A DNA stretch of 64,000 bases from contig JAEELL010000153.1 in NCBI GenBank assembly GCA_016282745.1, forward strand, positions 62,001 through 126,000. The letters run 5' to 3'. The stretch comes from Lachnospiraceae bacterium (GTDB taxonomy: Bacteria; Bacillota; Clostridia; Lachnospirales; Lachnospiraceae). The notes under the pieces were generated by a model that was given only the letters and a program-made list of their open reading frames with translations, did no database searches and was not told where the DNA came from. Position numbers and translations under genes: made by a program. Shown in pieces: positions 45,422-54,789 of the stretch; within the stretch, counting starts at the first letter, position 1; every line of letters begins with the position of its first letter.

Positions 45422-47161
45422 TTATAATCCTGAGTCCTCAGTAGTTTCGCTGATTTCAAAATTGAAGTCATCTAAGTTCATGTCTGAACCATCATATGAG
45501 TCATCTGTAGAGTAATCATCGAGATTAAAATCTTCTGAATTGAAATCATAGTCACCTGTACTGAAATCATAATCATCTGTATTGTAATCGTCATAAGATG
45601 AACCGCCGAGTGAACCACCCATAAGTCCCATCAATCCCTGAATGTCAGAGTATGACAAATCAATTTTAGCCTTAGCTGTGAAGTCATTTACAAACTTCTC
45701 AATGTCAAATCCTGCAACATAATTTGCCAATGCTTCCTCTGAAGAACCGTCAATCATTTCAGCGTTTGATTCAGGTTTATTAAGTTTAACCTTGTCATTA
45801 ACAGCGTATGTAATAGCTGCAGTAGCAAACTTTTTGTCTTTTTCAAGAACTGTTATAGAGTATGTACCGTCCTGTCCTTTGTTATCGAATGATACTTCAA
45901 GTTTGTATCCCGGTGCCAAATCATTGCTTTCAAGAACAACAGTACCTGATGATTTGCCTGCAAGGTAATCTAAAGTCTTGCAGTCTTTAAGAGTTGCTTT
46001 TGCCTTCTTAGCATCATCTTCGCTTCCGATTGTGATATCGAATTCACCTGAAATAGTATCAGCTTTCATTTTTCCGTTTCCTACAACAGAGAATGATTCT
46101 TTTTCTTTGTTGGTAGAAAGTGATAAAGTATAACCGTACTCGTTCTTGTATGTAGCTTTGAGTGATTTGAATGAAATAGTATCATCTTTTGCTTTTAAAG
46201 TGATATCACGACCGATAATTTTGCCTGAACCGTTAACGTAAACTTTCATAACAAGCATATCCTTGACATCAGCATAATCAGCTTTCTTGTCTTCAATCTC
46301 TTTCTTGGCGTCATCGAGAGTTTTTACAAATTCGTCGTAATTGAATTCTTCAGTTGAGGTGTCTTTATAAGCGTCTGCATAAACTGTAATGATTTCTTTT
46401 ACTACTTCGTCTTTTTTCAATGTGTCACACAATTTGATTGCTGTATCACAGAATTCTGTTCCGCTCATTGTAACAGTGAGAAGAGTTGCATCTTCTTCAA
46501 ATTTGCCGGCAGAAATCTTTGCGTTTTCCTTTGTTACATTCTTAACTGAATCGATAATTGCATCAGTGTAAACTGTAACTAAGTGATCGATATTCTTAGG
46601 ATTAACTGATTTCTGAGCATCTGTTGAAGTAGCGAGCGCATCTTTTATAGCGGCGAATTCTTCTGTTTCCAGCATTGATGAAAAATCAAGGTATGAATCA
46701 GAAATTGCAGGAACCTGTGCGTAAGCTTTGTTAGAGGAATCGTAATATGCATTTGCTGATAAGAAGTCAGTGTCGTTGATTTTTGAAGAAATATCAAAAC
46801 CTACATTCTTGTCGTCGATTCCGTAATTAAAAGAAATATCAGCAGACTTGATTGATGATAACTGCTCAGCACCCTGGCTTGCAAATAATTCGGATAAACC
46901 ATCTTCAACTTTTACTGAAATATTAGCCTCAGAATTCATCTTCTTGTTTTCGATTAACTTGTAATTCTTTTCGTAGTATTTAAGGAACTTATCTTTATCC
47001 TCTTTAATACTGCTCTTTTCAACCTGCTTGTAATAATCAACAGGTGACATGGTTTTTTCCTTTACCATGTTTGTCATTTTTCCGCCGAAAGCGATGCCGA
47101 CAACTGCAAGTATTGCAACGACTGCAACGATAACAGCAATAATTGATTTGTTGTTTCTCAT
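45422..47161 (-). CDS. Membrane-anchored extracellular protein with acidic tail, unknown function
   Basis: 579 residues; ATG 47161 has ggagg in front. One N-terminal helix (~8-28) anchors a large extracytoplasmic domain with beta-rich repeats (SFNYGIDDKNVGFDISS, KATLKDCKTLDYLAGK). Lachnospiraceae carry similar proteins under a DUF name, but I cannot name the family with certainty. The last ~60 residues are almost only Asp, Tyr, Ser, Asn, Phe and Gly (DDYNTDDYDFSTGDYDFN) and are probably disordered or metal-binding. Possible lipid/polymer-binding role; no enzyme motif. Confidence 0.75.
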   Translation of the reverse strand: MRNNKSIIAVIVAVVAILAVVGIAFGGKMTNMVKEKTMSPVDYYKQVEKSSIKEDKDKFLKYYEKNYKLIENKKMNSEANISVKVEDGLSELFASQGAEQLSSIKSADISFNYGIDDKNVGFDISSKINDTDFLSANAYYDSSNKAYAQVPAISDSYLDFSSMLETEEFAAIKDALATSTDAQKSVNPKNIDHLVTVYTDAIIDSVKNVTKENAKISAGKFEEDATLLTVTMSGTEFCDTAIKLCDTLKKDEVVKEIITVYADAYKDTSTEEFNYDEFVKTLDDAKKEIEDKKADYADVKDMLVMKVYVNGSGKIIGRDITLKAKDDTISFKSLKATYKNEYGYTLSLSTNKEKESFSVVGNGKMKADTISGEFDITIGSEDDAKKAKATLKDCKTLDYLAGKSSGTVVLESNDLAPGYKLEVSFDNKGQDGTYSITVLEKDKKFATAAITYAVNDKVKLNKPESNAEMIDGSSEEALANYVAGFDIEKFVNDFTAKAKIDLSYSDIQGLMGLMGGSLGGSSYDDYNTDDYDFSTGDYDFNSEDFNLDDYSTDDSYDGSDMNLDDFNFEISETTEDSGL

Positions 47162-47290
47162 AATAACCTCCATATCCTTTAAAAAATAATTGCGCATAAA
47201 CACAATTTAAAGAATCATACATTATTTGAAGAAAAAAGTCAAAATAATAATCGAAATAATAGTTGAAATAGAAAATGGGATAAAAATACT

Positions 47291-47329
47291 TTTATTCGTA
47301 TTGACGAATAAAGAAAATTTGTGTACGAT
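47291..47329 (+). promoter_or_regulatory. Chitinase promoter with palindromic operator
   Basis: TTGACG (47301-47306), 17-bp spacer, TACGAT (47324-47329). A 22-bp palindrome, TTTATTCG-N6-CGAATAAA (47291-47312), covers the -35. A second inverted repeat, ATTGTA-N8-TACAAT (47343-47362), lies just past the predicted start. Both suggest specific regulation, for example by chitin breakdown products. Confidence 0.65.
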
Positions 47330-47447
47330 TAGAAGCAGTGGGATTGTACGGAAATATACAATTACATATTAGAATACGGTTTCAATGCGTATGTAGGGAG
47401 AACATAGCATGATATAAAAATATTTTTATAATTTTTAGGAGGTTTTC

Positions 47448-49835
47448 ATGTTTAAAAAGAAACTATTATCATGTCTTTTAGCGGTAGCTATGGTTGTATC
47501 TATGGTTCCTGCTAATCTTGCTGTGTCAGGCACAACAGTAAGTGCTAAGTCACATGCATCTAACAGGAGGGTTGTCGGATATTTTCCATCCTACAGAACT
47601 TACGCTATCAATTCAGTTGATTTCTCGGCTATGACTCATTGCAATTTGTCATTTATGACATATGCGGGAGGAACACTTACATCAGGATTTAGTGCAGGTG
47701 ATGTACAGACTATTGTAAACAAATGTCATAATAATGACTGTAAAGCTATTATTGCCATCGGTGGATGGGGCGGATTTCAGAACGATGGAGTATTTGCAGA
47801 TGCTTCAAGAAGAGCAAATCTTGTCAACCAGATTATGAATTATGTTAATACATATAACCTTGACGGTGTAGATATTGATATAGAGTTGACAGACGCAGAT
47901 ATTTGGAATAATTTTGGTTATTTTGCTTCTGATTTGGCAGGAAGATTACACTCTGCCGGTAAGCTTTTCACTATAGCAGCAGCACCTTGGTTTGCATCTG
48001 CTATACCAAATAATGTTTTTACATATTTTGATTTCGTTAATATGATGACATATGACTATGACCAGACAGGAAACGGTGATGTTGCACCTTGGTCACAGAT
48101 ATATGATAATATCGGATTCTACCAGTCAAAAGGCGTTAGCAATGACAGATTGGTTGTCGGTGTTCCTTTCTACGGATATGGTCCGGGTGGAGCGGCAAAG
48201 ACTTACGGCGAGATGGTTGCTATGGGTGCTCAGTATGCAAACACTGATTATGCAAACGGAGTTCACTACAACGGAATGGATACAATCAGACAGAAGGCAG
48301 AGTTTTCAAAACAGTATGGTGGAACAATGATTTGGGAAGTTGCACAGGATTCCTTTGGTCAGTATTCTTTATTGGAAGTAATAAAGCAGGTTATGGCTAA
48401 TGGAGCAGGAAGTGAGAATCCTACACAGGGACAGCAGCCAACACAGGGCAGTACAAATCCTTCAGGATTTACAAATGCTCAGGTTAATAATTGGACAATG
48501 TCAGGTAAATGGGGTTGTTATTTTGGCGATTGGTCAGGTTCGGCATCGGGAGCTTACCAGGGAAGCGGAAATCCATACAAAGTATTTGTAAATACAACAA
48601 GTGGTTCTCCGTGGATAGTACAGGCAAGTTATCTTGACAATGCCACAGCAAATCATACATATAAAGTTACAGTAAATGTTAGCGCGGACAAAGCATGCTC
48701 AATTGGAATGAAAGAAGATATTTCAAATGAAGCAGATGCACAGGTATATACTCAGATTGGTGCAGGACAGACTGTTAATCTCACAGGTACATACAAAGTT
48801 GCAAATGATAAAAATCAGATAAAAGTTATGTTTGAGTTAGGACAGGGAGTACCTGCCGGAACAATAATTTCATTTAACAGTATCAGCGTTCAGGATATTA
48901 CAAATTCAGAACAGCCAACACAGGGACAGCAGCCAACATCTTCACCAAACAATGGTAACGGACCAATTGAAGTTATTGGTGAGATGATGTACAGCGAGAG
49001 AAATAACGAAATTACTGTAGTATGGGGACAGACTCAGGAACAGATTGCAAACGGACAGAAATACAATGTTTATTTAGATGGAAGAAAAGTATTATCAGAA
49101 GTACCTTGTAGTTCAAACACACTTACAGGAGTTGGAAGAGGAACTCATAATGTTAAGATTACTGCTGTTTTAAATGGACAGGAATCATCAGGAGTGGATA
49201 AAAATGTTTGGGTTGAGGGAAATGAAAATCCAACAGAGGCTCCAACAGAAAAACCAACAGAGGCTCCGACAGAGGCTCCGACAGAGGCTCCAACAGAGGC
49301 TCCAACAGAAGCTCCTGCAACAAACATCGAAGTTAACGGATTCCAGATCAGCTCTTCAGTTGAAGGATACAGAGTAGTATATTCTGTTGATAAGACAGAC
49401 AGCAACATTGAAAGCTTTGGACTTGTATACGGTGTTGCAGATCAGGTTTCAACTTCTGAGATGGTAGTTGGATCTTCTAATTCAAATGCAGTTGCAGTTG
49501 CTGCAACTGCAGAGGGAAAGATTTCAAAGGAATACAGCAGTAATTCAAATTATGCAAGTTACGCAATGACAATGAAGTTCATCAAGAATGCTTCATTCTA
49601 CAATGCAAATATGTATGTTAGAGCATATGTAAAAATGAAAAACGGTACATACAAATATACGACAATTAAGCAATTCAAGGTATATGACATTGCTGATAAG
49701 ATTTATCAGAGAGAATTGATGCCTAACATGGCAGCACATGATTATCTCTATGACAACATTCTTAAAGTGGTTAATTCAAACTATGTAAAGAAAGACTTTG
49801 ATTTGACAAAGATGTTGGCAAGAGTTGGATTCTAA
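47448..49835 (+). CDS. Secreted GH18 chitinase-like glycoside hydrolase with CBM
   Basis: 795 residues; aggagg SD. Signal peptide ~1-34. GH18 barrel (~40-320) with the catalytic LDGVDIDIE, acid Glu146, and the substrate-binding YDYDQ and WEVAQD strands. A carbohydrate-binding beta domain follows (~340-480), then a fibronectin-like module (~500-590), a PTEAP repeat linker (~593-622) and a C-terminal beta domain of unknown function (~625-795), which also occurs in other Lachnospiraceae glycosidases. It should hydrolyse beta-1,4-GlcNAc polymers (chitin or host/bacterial glycans) outside the cell. Confidence 0.92.
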   Translation: MFKKKLLSCLLAVAMVVSMVPANLAVSGTTVSAKSHASNRRVVGYFPSYRTYAINSVDFSAMTHCNLSFMTYAGGTLTSGFSAGDVQTIVNKCHNNDCKAIIAIGGWGGFQNDGVFADASRRANLVNQIMNYVNTYNLDGVDIDIELTDADIWNNFGYFASDLAGRLHSAGKLFTIAAAPWFASAIPNNVFTYFDFVNMMTYDYDQTGNGDVAPWSQIYDNIGFYQSKGVSNDRLVVGVPFYGYGPGGAAKTYGEMVAMGAQYANTDYANGVHYNGMDTIRQKAEFSKQYGGTMIWEVAQDSFGQYSLLEVIKQVMANGAGSENPTQGQQPTQGSTNPSGFTNAQVNNWTMSGKWGCYFGDWSGSASGAYQGSGNPYKVFVNTTSGSPWIVQASYLDNATANHTYKVTVNVSADKACSIGMKEDISNEADAQVYTQIGAGQTVNLTGTYKVANDKNQIKVMFELGQGVPAGTIISFNSISVQDITNSEQPTQGQQPTSSPNNGNGPIEVIGEMMYSERNNEITVVWGQTQEQIANGQKYNVYLDGRKVLSEVPCSSNTLTGVGRGTHNVKITAVLNGQESSGVDKNVWVEGNENPTEAPTEKPTEAPTEAPTEAPTEAPTEAPATNIEVNGFQISSSVEGYRVVYSVDKTDSNIESFGLVYGVADQVSTSEMVVGSSNSNAVAVAATAEGKISKEYSSNSNYASYAMTMKFIKNASFYNANMYVRAYVKMKNGTYKYTTIKQFKVYDIADKIYQRELMPNMAAHDYLYDNILKVVNSNYVKKDFDLTKMLARVGF
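49230..49317 (+). repeat. 12-bp repeats encoding the PTEAP linker
   Basis: About seven in-frame units of the CCAACAGAGGCT type encode Pro-Thr-Glu-Ala or Pro-Thr-Glu-Lys. This is a flexible linker between the chitinase modules. Confidence 0.9.
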
Positions 49836-49888
49836 ATTGATTTAGACAATGTAATTCAATTATAAAACTTCATATAATAAAAAAACGG

Positions 49889-49927
49889 CAGGGAAGGGTG
49901 TTTACACTCTTCCCTGTTGCATTTTTT
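49889..49927 (+). terminator. Rho-independent terminator
   Basis: CAGGGAAGGGTG (49889-49900), TTTA loop, CACTCTTCCCTG (49905-49916), then a T run. Confidence 0.8.
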
Positions 49928-50023
49928 GTTTCTATATTATTTCTCTAAACTTCCATTCTATAATCCCTTTTGCCGGAATTGTGATTTGCCACATTATTGA
50001 CAATGCCATATCAAGGCAAATCG

Positions 50024-50052
50024 TTGAAGCACAAAACTATGCGTGATATAAT
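50024..50052 (+). promoter_or_regulatory. Promoter of the 50101 gene
   Basis: TTGAAG (50024-50029), 17-bp spacer, TATAAT (50047-50052) with an upstream TG. A strong vegetative promoter. Confidence 0.7.
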
Positions 50053-50100
50053 TTCTTTATAGTATCTGGTCGGAACAATTGAATACAAGGAGGGATAGTT

Positions 50101-52005
50101 ATGAGAAAAACTAACAAGAAATTATTGGCTTCAATGATGTCTGTAATGTTGGCAGCAACCACTGTTTTTGCCGTACCATTTGCAGTGTATGGGGATAAAG
50201 ATATGGTTGGAGCACAGAATTTTCCAAAAGGTCAAATTGTTGTGAGTGATGAGTTCTCCTGCTGGGGATTAAATTCTGACGAAGATTATGTTGACATTTA
50301 CAATTATGAGGAAAATGGTATCACGACAAAGAGTCACAAAGGAATATCTTATGATGTGGGTTCAAACACACTTACGCTTTACAATGTTCCAAATAAGATT
50401 AATGCACTTATGCTGGAAGTCAGTAATATGGGTGATCTTAAGGTGAAACTTGAGGGTGAGTCATCTCTGTGCTTTTTCCATGCCGGAGGCACCAATGTGA
50501 CATTCACAGGCGATGGAATTCTTAACTTAGGAAAGCCGTTTACATATACATTGTACGGGGAAAAACACGAAAATGAGTATATTTTCTCGGGAGGCATTGA
50601 TGTTAGTGATGGTAGGTTAAATATTGAGCGTACCGTTACAATCAACTTTGATGGTTCGGATGAGAATGATACATCCTTATATTTGGCATATGATGAGCAA
50701 AAAAATATCAAGGATATATTTAATTGTGAGGCAACTCCTACCAGAGAACTTAAGTGGGACTATGAAGTTATAGACAATTCATACACTCAGCAGAAAAGAC
50801 TGGAGGGAGAAAAGTTCTTCAAAACCCAGTTCCCTGCCAATAAGATTATGTATCTTGAAGGTGACACAGGTGAGGGAAACTATTGGATTATTTCTAATTT
50901 GTCAGGAGATAGGGTAGAAGCAATTAACAAATTAGTTGAAAAAGATGGTCAGTGGTATGAAGTGAGAGGAACTGACGATACCACATATTACAGAGAACAG
51001 GTGTATAGTTCTTCTTATTATTACAATTGTAGTACAGTTCTTTCACCGGAAGGGTTTTATCTTGAATTTACGCAGTCACAGGCTATAGACGTTACATTCA
51101 AATATTATGATGATACATCTCAATTGCCGGCATCTTTAGTAAAGAATGGAGTCGCCACAGCTAATCTTTGGGGAATGTGCTCTTCAGATATCATATATGA
51201 AAAGGATGGACAGGAATATTATCTTGAAATGACGACAGCAAGTGGTTACTGGGATGATGGTATTCTGAAATATAATAATTCACTGTCCAATAATTACATT
51301 GATGCAACTATTCCTAAACCAGCAGATCATACAGGATATGCATATTATCTGTTTAAGGTTAATACAGTAGGAAATGTGAGTGTGCTTGAGTTTGTTGAAG
51401 ACACGGGAGTTAGTCATGAGACTTTCGATTTCAGTGAAGATTATTCATATCAGGATTATATGGCAGACGGCAAAAAGTACATGGAACAAAACGGCTATAG
51501 GCCTGTAGAAAAATATATAGAGATTCCTAAGAGCTATGAGTACAAAGTGAATTTTACAAAATATTCTATAGTTCCATCAAAAGGAAATACAAACAGTAAT
51601 ACGAATACAAACAGTAACACAAATAACAACGCAAACAATAATGCAAACGACAACAAAAGTAATACTAATGTTAATCAGACTCAGAGTTCTTCTGCAACTA
51701 AAGTGGCAGTAAAGAAAGCAAATACGATGACAGTTAAAGCAGCATCAAAAACTGTCAAATACAAAAAAGTTAAAAAGGCAAAACAGACTGTATCTGCACT
51801 TACAGTTAAAAATGCACAGGGAAAGGTTTCTTATAAGAAAGCAGGAGGATCAGCAAAACTTACTGTTAATTCAAAAGGCAAGATTACAGTTAAGAAAGGC
51901 ACTAAAAAAGGAAAATATTCAGTTAAAATCAAAGTTACCGCAAAGGGAAATGACAAATATGAAAGTGCTTCAAAAACTGTGAAAGTAAAGATAACTGTTA
52001 AGTAA
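50101..52005 (+). CDS. Secreted cell-surface protein, paralogue of the 52162 gene
   Basis: 634 residues; aaggaggg SD. Signal peptide ~1-25. A repeat-like beta domain (~75-200; KGISYDVGSNTLTLYNVPN) has the YDVxTNTLTLxN pattern seen in carbohydrate-binding surface proteins. A middle region has aromatic, charged strands (~220-490), a Asn/Thr linker (~498-535) and a Lys-rich C-terminal beta-domain (~540-634; KYKKVKKAKQTVSALTVK) ending VKITVK. No catalytic motif is seen. It may bind glycan or the cell wall. Its stop codon lies inside a tandem-repeat tract. Confidence 0.8.
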   Translation: MRKTNKKLLASMMSVMLAATTVFAVPFAVYGDKDMVGAQNFPKGQIVVSDEFSCWGLNSDEDYVDIYNYEENGITTKSHKGISYDVGSNTLTLYNVPNKINALMLEVSNMGDLKVKLEGESSLCFFHAGGTNVTFTGDGILNLGKPFTYTLYGEKHENEYIFSGGIDVSDGRLNIERTVTINFDGSDENDTSLYLAYDEQKNIKDIFNCEATPTRELKWDYEVIDNSYTQQKRLEGEKFFKTQFPANKIMYLEGDTGEGNYWIISNLSGDRVEAINKLVEKDGQWYEVRGTDDTTYYREQVYSSSYYYNCSTVLSPEGFYLEFTQSQAIDVTFKYYDDTSQLPASLVKNGVATANLWGMCSSDIIYEKDGQEYYLEMTTASGYWDDGILKYNNSLSNNYIDATIPKPADHTGYAYYLFKVNTVGNVSVLEFVEDTGVSHETFDFSEDYSYQDYMADGKKYMEQNGYRPVEKYIEIPKSYEYKVNFTKYSIVPSKGNTNSNTNTNSNTNNNANNNANDNKSNTNVNQTQSSSATKVAVKKANTMTVKAASKTVKYKKVKKAKQTVSALTVKNAQGKVSYKKAGGSAKLTVNSKGKITVKKGTKKGKYSVKIKVTAKGNDKYESASKTVKVKITVK

Positions 52006-52088
52006 CGGTAACATATGCCGTTAAATAACGGTAACAAAAAATGTTAAATAACTGTAACAAATAACTGCTAAATGACTTTAATATAAAG
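51997..52088 (+). repeat. Tandem repeats of about 23 bp across a gene end
   Basis: Copies begin at 51997, 52020 and 52043, with a decayed fourth at ~52067. The core is GTTAAATAACGGTAAC, and each copy contains GTTA/TAAC inverted pairs. The first copy includes the TAA stop of the upstream gene. They lie 75-165 bp before the next gene. Confidence 0.85.
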
Positions 52089-52161
52089 AGTTCTGTTAAA
52101 CAATCGAATCATTATAGTTAACAGTTGTATAGCAGAGATAACATGAGGGAGGAAATGGCAT

Positions 52162-54630
52162 ATGAAAAAAATAATATCAGTTTTTCTGTCGATACTGTTG
52201 GTTTTTACAATGCTTCCGGTGCAAAACACAGCAAAAGCGGATGAGAACGTATCGTATCGTTATAACTTGTTCTATGCACCGTCTGATTCTGAATTGGCAC
52301 AGGAATGCTATTATTCGATAATGATGAATAATACAAACAATCCGGGATGGACTACGGGAAATACTGCAGGTTCTTATGGCGAGCTGTTATCTTCTGAAGG
52401 ACGTACGGTATACGGATACAGAACCAGTTTTGAATTTAATCATACTGATGAATTGTGGGTAAATATCTACAAAGTAGTAGATGGTCAGAGCGTTAATGTA
52501 AATAAAGTGACTCTCAATAATGTAAGTCTTGATGACTTAAATAATAAGGTGATATATCCTGACGGAACGCTTCATGATCTTGACAAATATACTTATACAT
52601 TATGCTATGCACCGTCTGATCAGCAGCTCAACCGCGACTGCTATTATACAGTATCGTTGACTGATCCTATGAACGATTACGCAAATCTGGAATTTAATCT
52701 TTCAAAACCGGATTCGCTCAGGTATTCATCTGAAGGACGTTATGTTGCACTTGCAGAAGTTACAACATATCTTCGTTATACTTCAAATCTGATATTCAGG
52801 GCAAAGGATGATGATGACGGATATGATGCATTTGTTAGTTTTCAGGAGGCAACCATAGAAGATTATGATGGTATGGTAGTATTCCCTGATAAGACTTTGC
52901 ATGAACTTAATGTGATTGAGATTCCTAAAGAAGACCCTAACGAAGGCATAGCTCCTGATACAAGTATTCCTGAAAAACCTGAATTGTCTCCGGTTAATGC
53001 CGATGATTACAATATGGGTGGTGGATATGTAAGAGTGTGGAATCCTAGTGATGAAGAAGGCGGAGATGTAGAGATAGTCAATTTATTCCACTCTAGCGAA
53101 GTGACACCGTACAAGGGAATCACATATGATGTTGCAACCAATACATTGACCCTGAACAATGTTAAAGGAGCCGATTTTGAGGTTCAGTGCGATAACATGA
53201 TGAAGATGAATATCAATCTTATAGGTGATTCTCAGATTGGAAGTTTTGGATTCTGGGGAGTTTATCCACAGTTTAAAGGAAACGGAACTCTAACCATGAA
53301 ACGTCCTATAGAAATGGCTGGTGATGAGGGAGCAATAAGAGCCGGAATAGCACCTATGTCAGTTGCGGATACAGCAACAATCAGACTATCTGCTGATGGA
53401 GAATCGTACTGTGCAAGCTTTGGTTTTTCGAGTTATGAAGAAACTTTTGATAAGTCGAAAGTAATTGTATATAAAGGCACAACTTCTGAACCAATTCAGT
53501 GGGAAGAATCAAGAGAAGGTGGAATTACAGAGATACAGGCAAGACTTGAAGGTGTTAGAATGCGTACGAAGTTTAGTGCTTCACAGATTCTCAAGAAAAA
53601 AGATGCGGATGAAACAAAATATTATGTAAAGAGCATCAGCCACGTGGGAAATGATCCTTTCTATTATCATCACATTTCGCAGTTGGTTGAGAAGGACGGA
53701 ATCTGGTATGAAAAGGATGACGGAACTAGTTACTGGAACAAAGATTATCTTTTTACGACACTTTCAGAAGATGAGTTGGCAGCATTGCCTGCTACACTTG
53801 TGGATGAGAATGGAATAGTTACTGCATACCTTTCAACTCAGTTTGATTATTGTGATGCTTATGTAAAAGACAACAAAGTATATGGACTCAACAGAGAAGG
53901 AATTGCCAGAAATCTTATAGTTGACCCGACATATCCTATAATAAGTCTTTATGGCAGAGATAAGGCACCGACCCTTATGATGAGAGTTGTCAAGTCATTC
54001 AATGATGGTGATATGACAGTTAACCTTGTTCGTTATGAGGAAGAGTTTGATTTCAAAAACAGTGGTGACAGAGAAGCTTTGGATGCTTTCTTAAAAGATA
54101 AAGGTTATGAGCATTTCAATGTAAATGTTTTCAATCCTTATTATTATACATTTAACGTAATTAATAAGTCGGTTACTATTACATCAAATTCAGGAAATAA
54201 TAACAACAATAATAACAACAATAATAACAGCAATAATAATAACAATAATAACAATGACAGCAATAACACCAACAATAACAACAATAGCAGTAACAGTAAC
54301 CGGCAGACTACAACTGTAGCACCGACAACTGCTGCACCAACAACAGCAGCAAAGAAGACAGAAAAAAAAGTTTTAGTTAAGAAGATTGCTCTCAAGGCAG
54401 CAAAATCTGTCAAGGCTGGAAAGAAACTGACAATAAAGGTTACTTTCAAACCAAAGAATCCTACAAACAAAAAACTGAAATGGTCAGTTAATAATAAGAA
54501 ATATGCTAAGATCAGTTCAAAGGGAGTTCTTACAACAAAGAAAGCCGGAAAGGGAAAGAAAGTTGTAGTTACAGTCAAAGCGACTGACGGAAGCAAAGTT
54601 ACAGCAAAGATTACAATTAAGATTAAATAG
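52162..54630 (+). CDS. Secreted cell-surface protein, larger paralogue of the 50101 gene
   Basis: 822 residues; ggagga SD. Signal peptide ~1-27. Two copies of an N-terminal module start with YNLFYAPSDSELAQECYY and YTLCYAPSDQQLNRDCYY (~30-250). A YDVATNTLTLNN domain (~315-460) matches the paralogue. A further beta region (~460-665) is followed by a poly-Asn linker of ~40 residues, a PTTAAPTTAA stretch and a Lys-rich Ig-like (group 2) C-terminal domain (~735-822) ending ITIKIK. A surface binding role is likely; no enzyme motif. Confidence 0.8.
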   Translation: MKKIISVFLSILLVFTMLPVQNTAKADENVSYRYNLFYAPSDSELAQECYYSIMMNNTNNPGWTTGNTAGSYGELLSSEGRTVYGYRTSFEFNHTDELWVNIYKVVDGQSVNVNKVTLNNVSLDDLNNKVIYPDGTLHDLDKYTYTLCYAPSDQQLNRDCYYTVSLTDPMNDYANLEFNLSKPDSLRYSSEGRYVALAEVTTYLRYTSNLIFRAKDDDDGYDAFVSFQEATIEDYDGMVVFPDKTLHELNVIEIPKEDPNEGIAPDTSIPEKPELSPVNADDYNMGGGYVRVWNPSDEEGGDVEIVNLFHSSEVTPYKGITYDVATNTLTLNNVKGADFEVQCDNMMKMNINLIGDSQIGSFGFWGVYPQFKGNGTLTMKRPIEMAGDEGAIRAGIAPMSVADTATIRLSADGESYCASFGFSSYEETFDKSKVIVYKGTTSEPIQWEESREGGITEIQARLEGVRMRTKFSASQILKKKDADETKYYVKSISHVGNDPFYYHHISQLVEKDGIWYEKDDGTSYWNKDYLFTTLSEDELAALPATLVDENGIVTAYLSTQFDYCDAYVKDNKVYGLNREGIARNLIVDPTYPIISLYGRDKAPTLMMRVVKSFNDGDMTVNLVRYEEEFDFKNSGDREALDAFLKDKGYEHFNVNVFNPYYYTFNVINKSVTITSNSGNNNNNNNNNNNSNNNNNNNNDSNNTNNNNNSSNSNRQTTTVAPTTAAPTTAAKKTEKKVLVKKIALKAAKSVKAGKKLTIKVTFKPKNPTNKKLKWSVNNKKYAKISSKGVLTTKKAGKGKKVVVTVKATDGSKVTAKITIKIK
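54204..54300 (+). repeat. AAT/AAC microsatellite encoding poly-Asn
   Basis: An almost pure AAY triplet tract encodes about 30 Asn with a few Ser, Asp and Thr. Slippage would change linker length in frame. Confidence 0.9.
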
Positions 54631-54655
54631 TAATGTAATAATGTAATAACGTAAG

Positions 54656-54691
54656 GAAACCGGGAGGCAGCAACAGTTGTCTCCCGGTTTC
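54656..54691 (+). terminator. Hairpin after the 52162 gene (no T run)
   Basis: GAAACCGGGAG (54656-54666) pairs with CTCCCGGTTTC (54681-54691). Without a T tract it may not terminate well. Confidence 0.4.
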
Positions 54692-54728
54692 GGTGATTCT
54701 GTGATTGGACATTAAACTACAGATAGAT

Positions 54729-54756
54729 TTGAATGAGAAGAAAAATATGATATCAT
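54729..54756 (+). promoter_or_regulatory. Promoter of the ABC exporter operon
   Basis: TTGAAT (54729-54734), 16-bp spacer, TATCAT (54751-54756). Confidence 0.5.
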
Positions 54757-54789
54757 AAAGAAAGTTATGACTTGAAAGGAAAAATACTG

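Noticed and set aside
40436..47161. Many long frames on the plus strand opposite carB, purF-like and the following gene
   Set aside because: They are shadows of well-conserved minus-strand proteins.
49230..49317. Short direct repeats considered as regulatory array
   Set aside because: They are the coding sequence of a PTEAP linker, common in secreted glycosidases.
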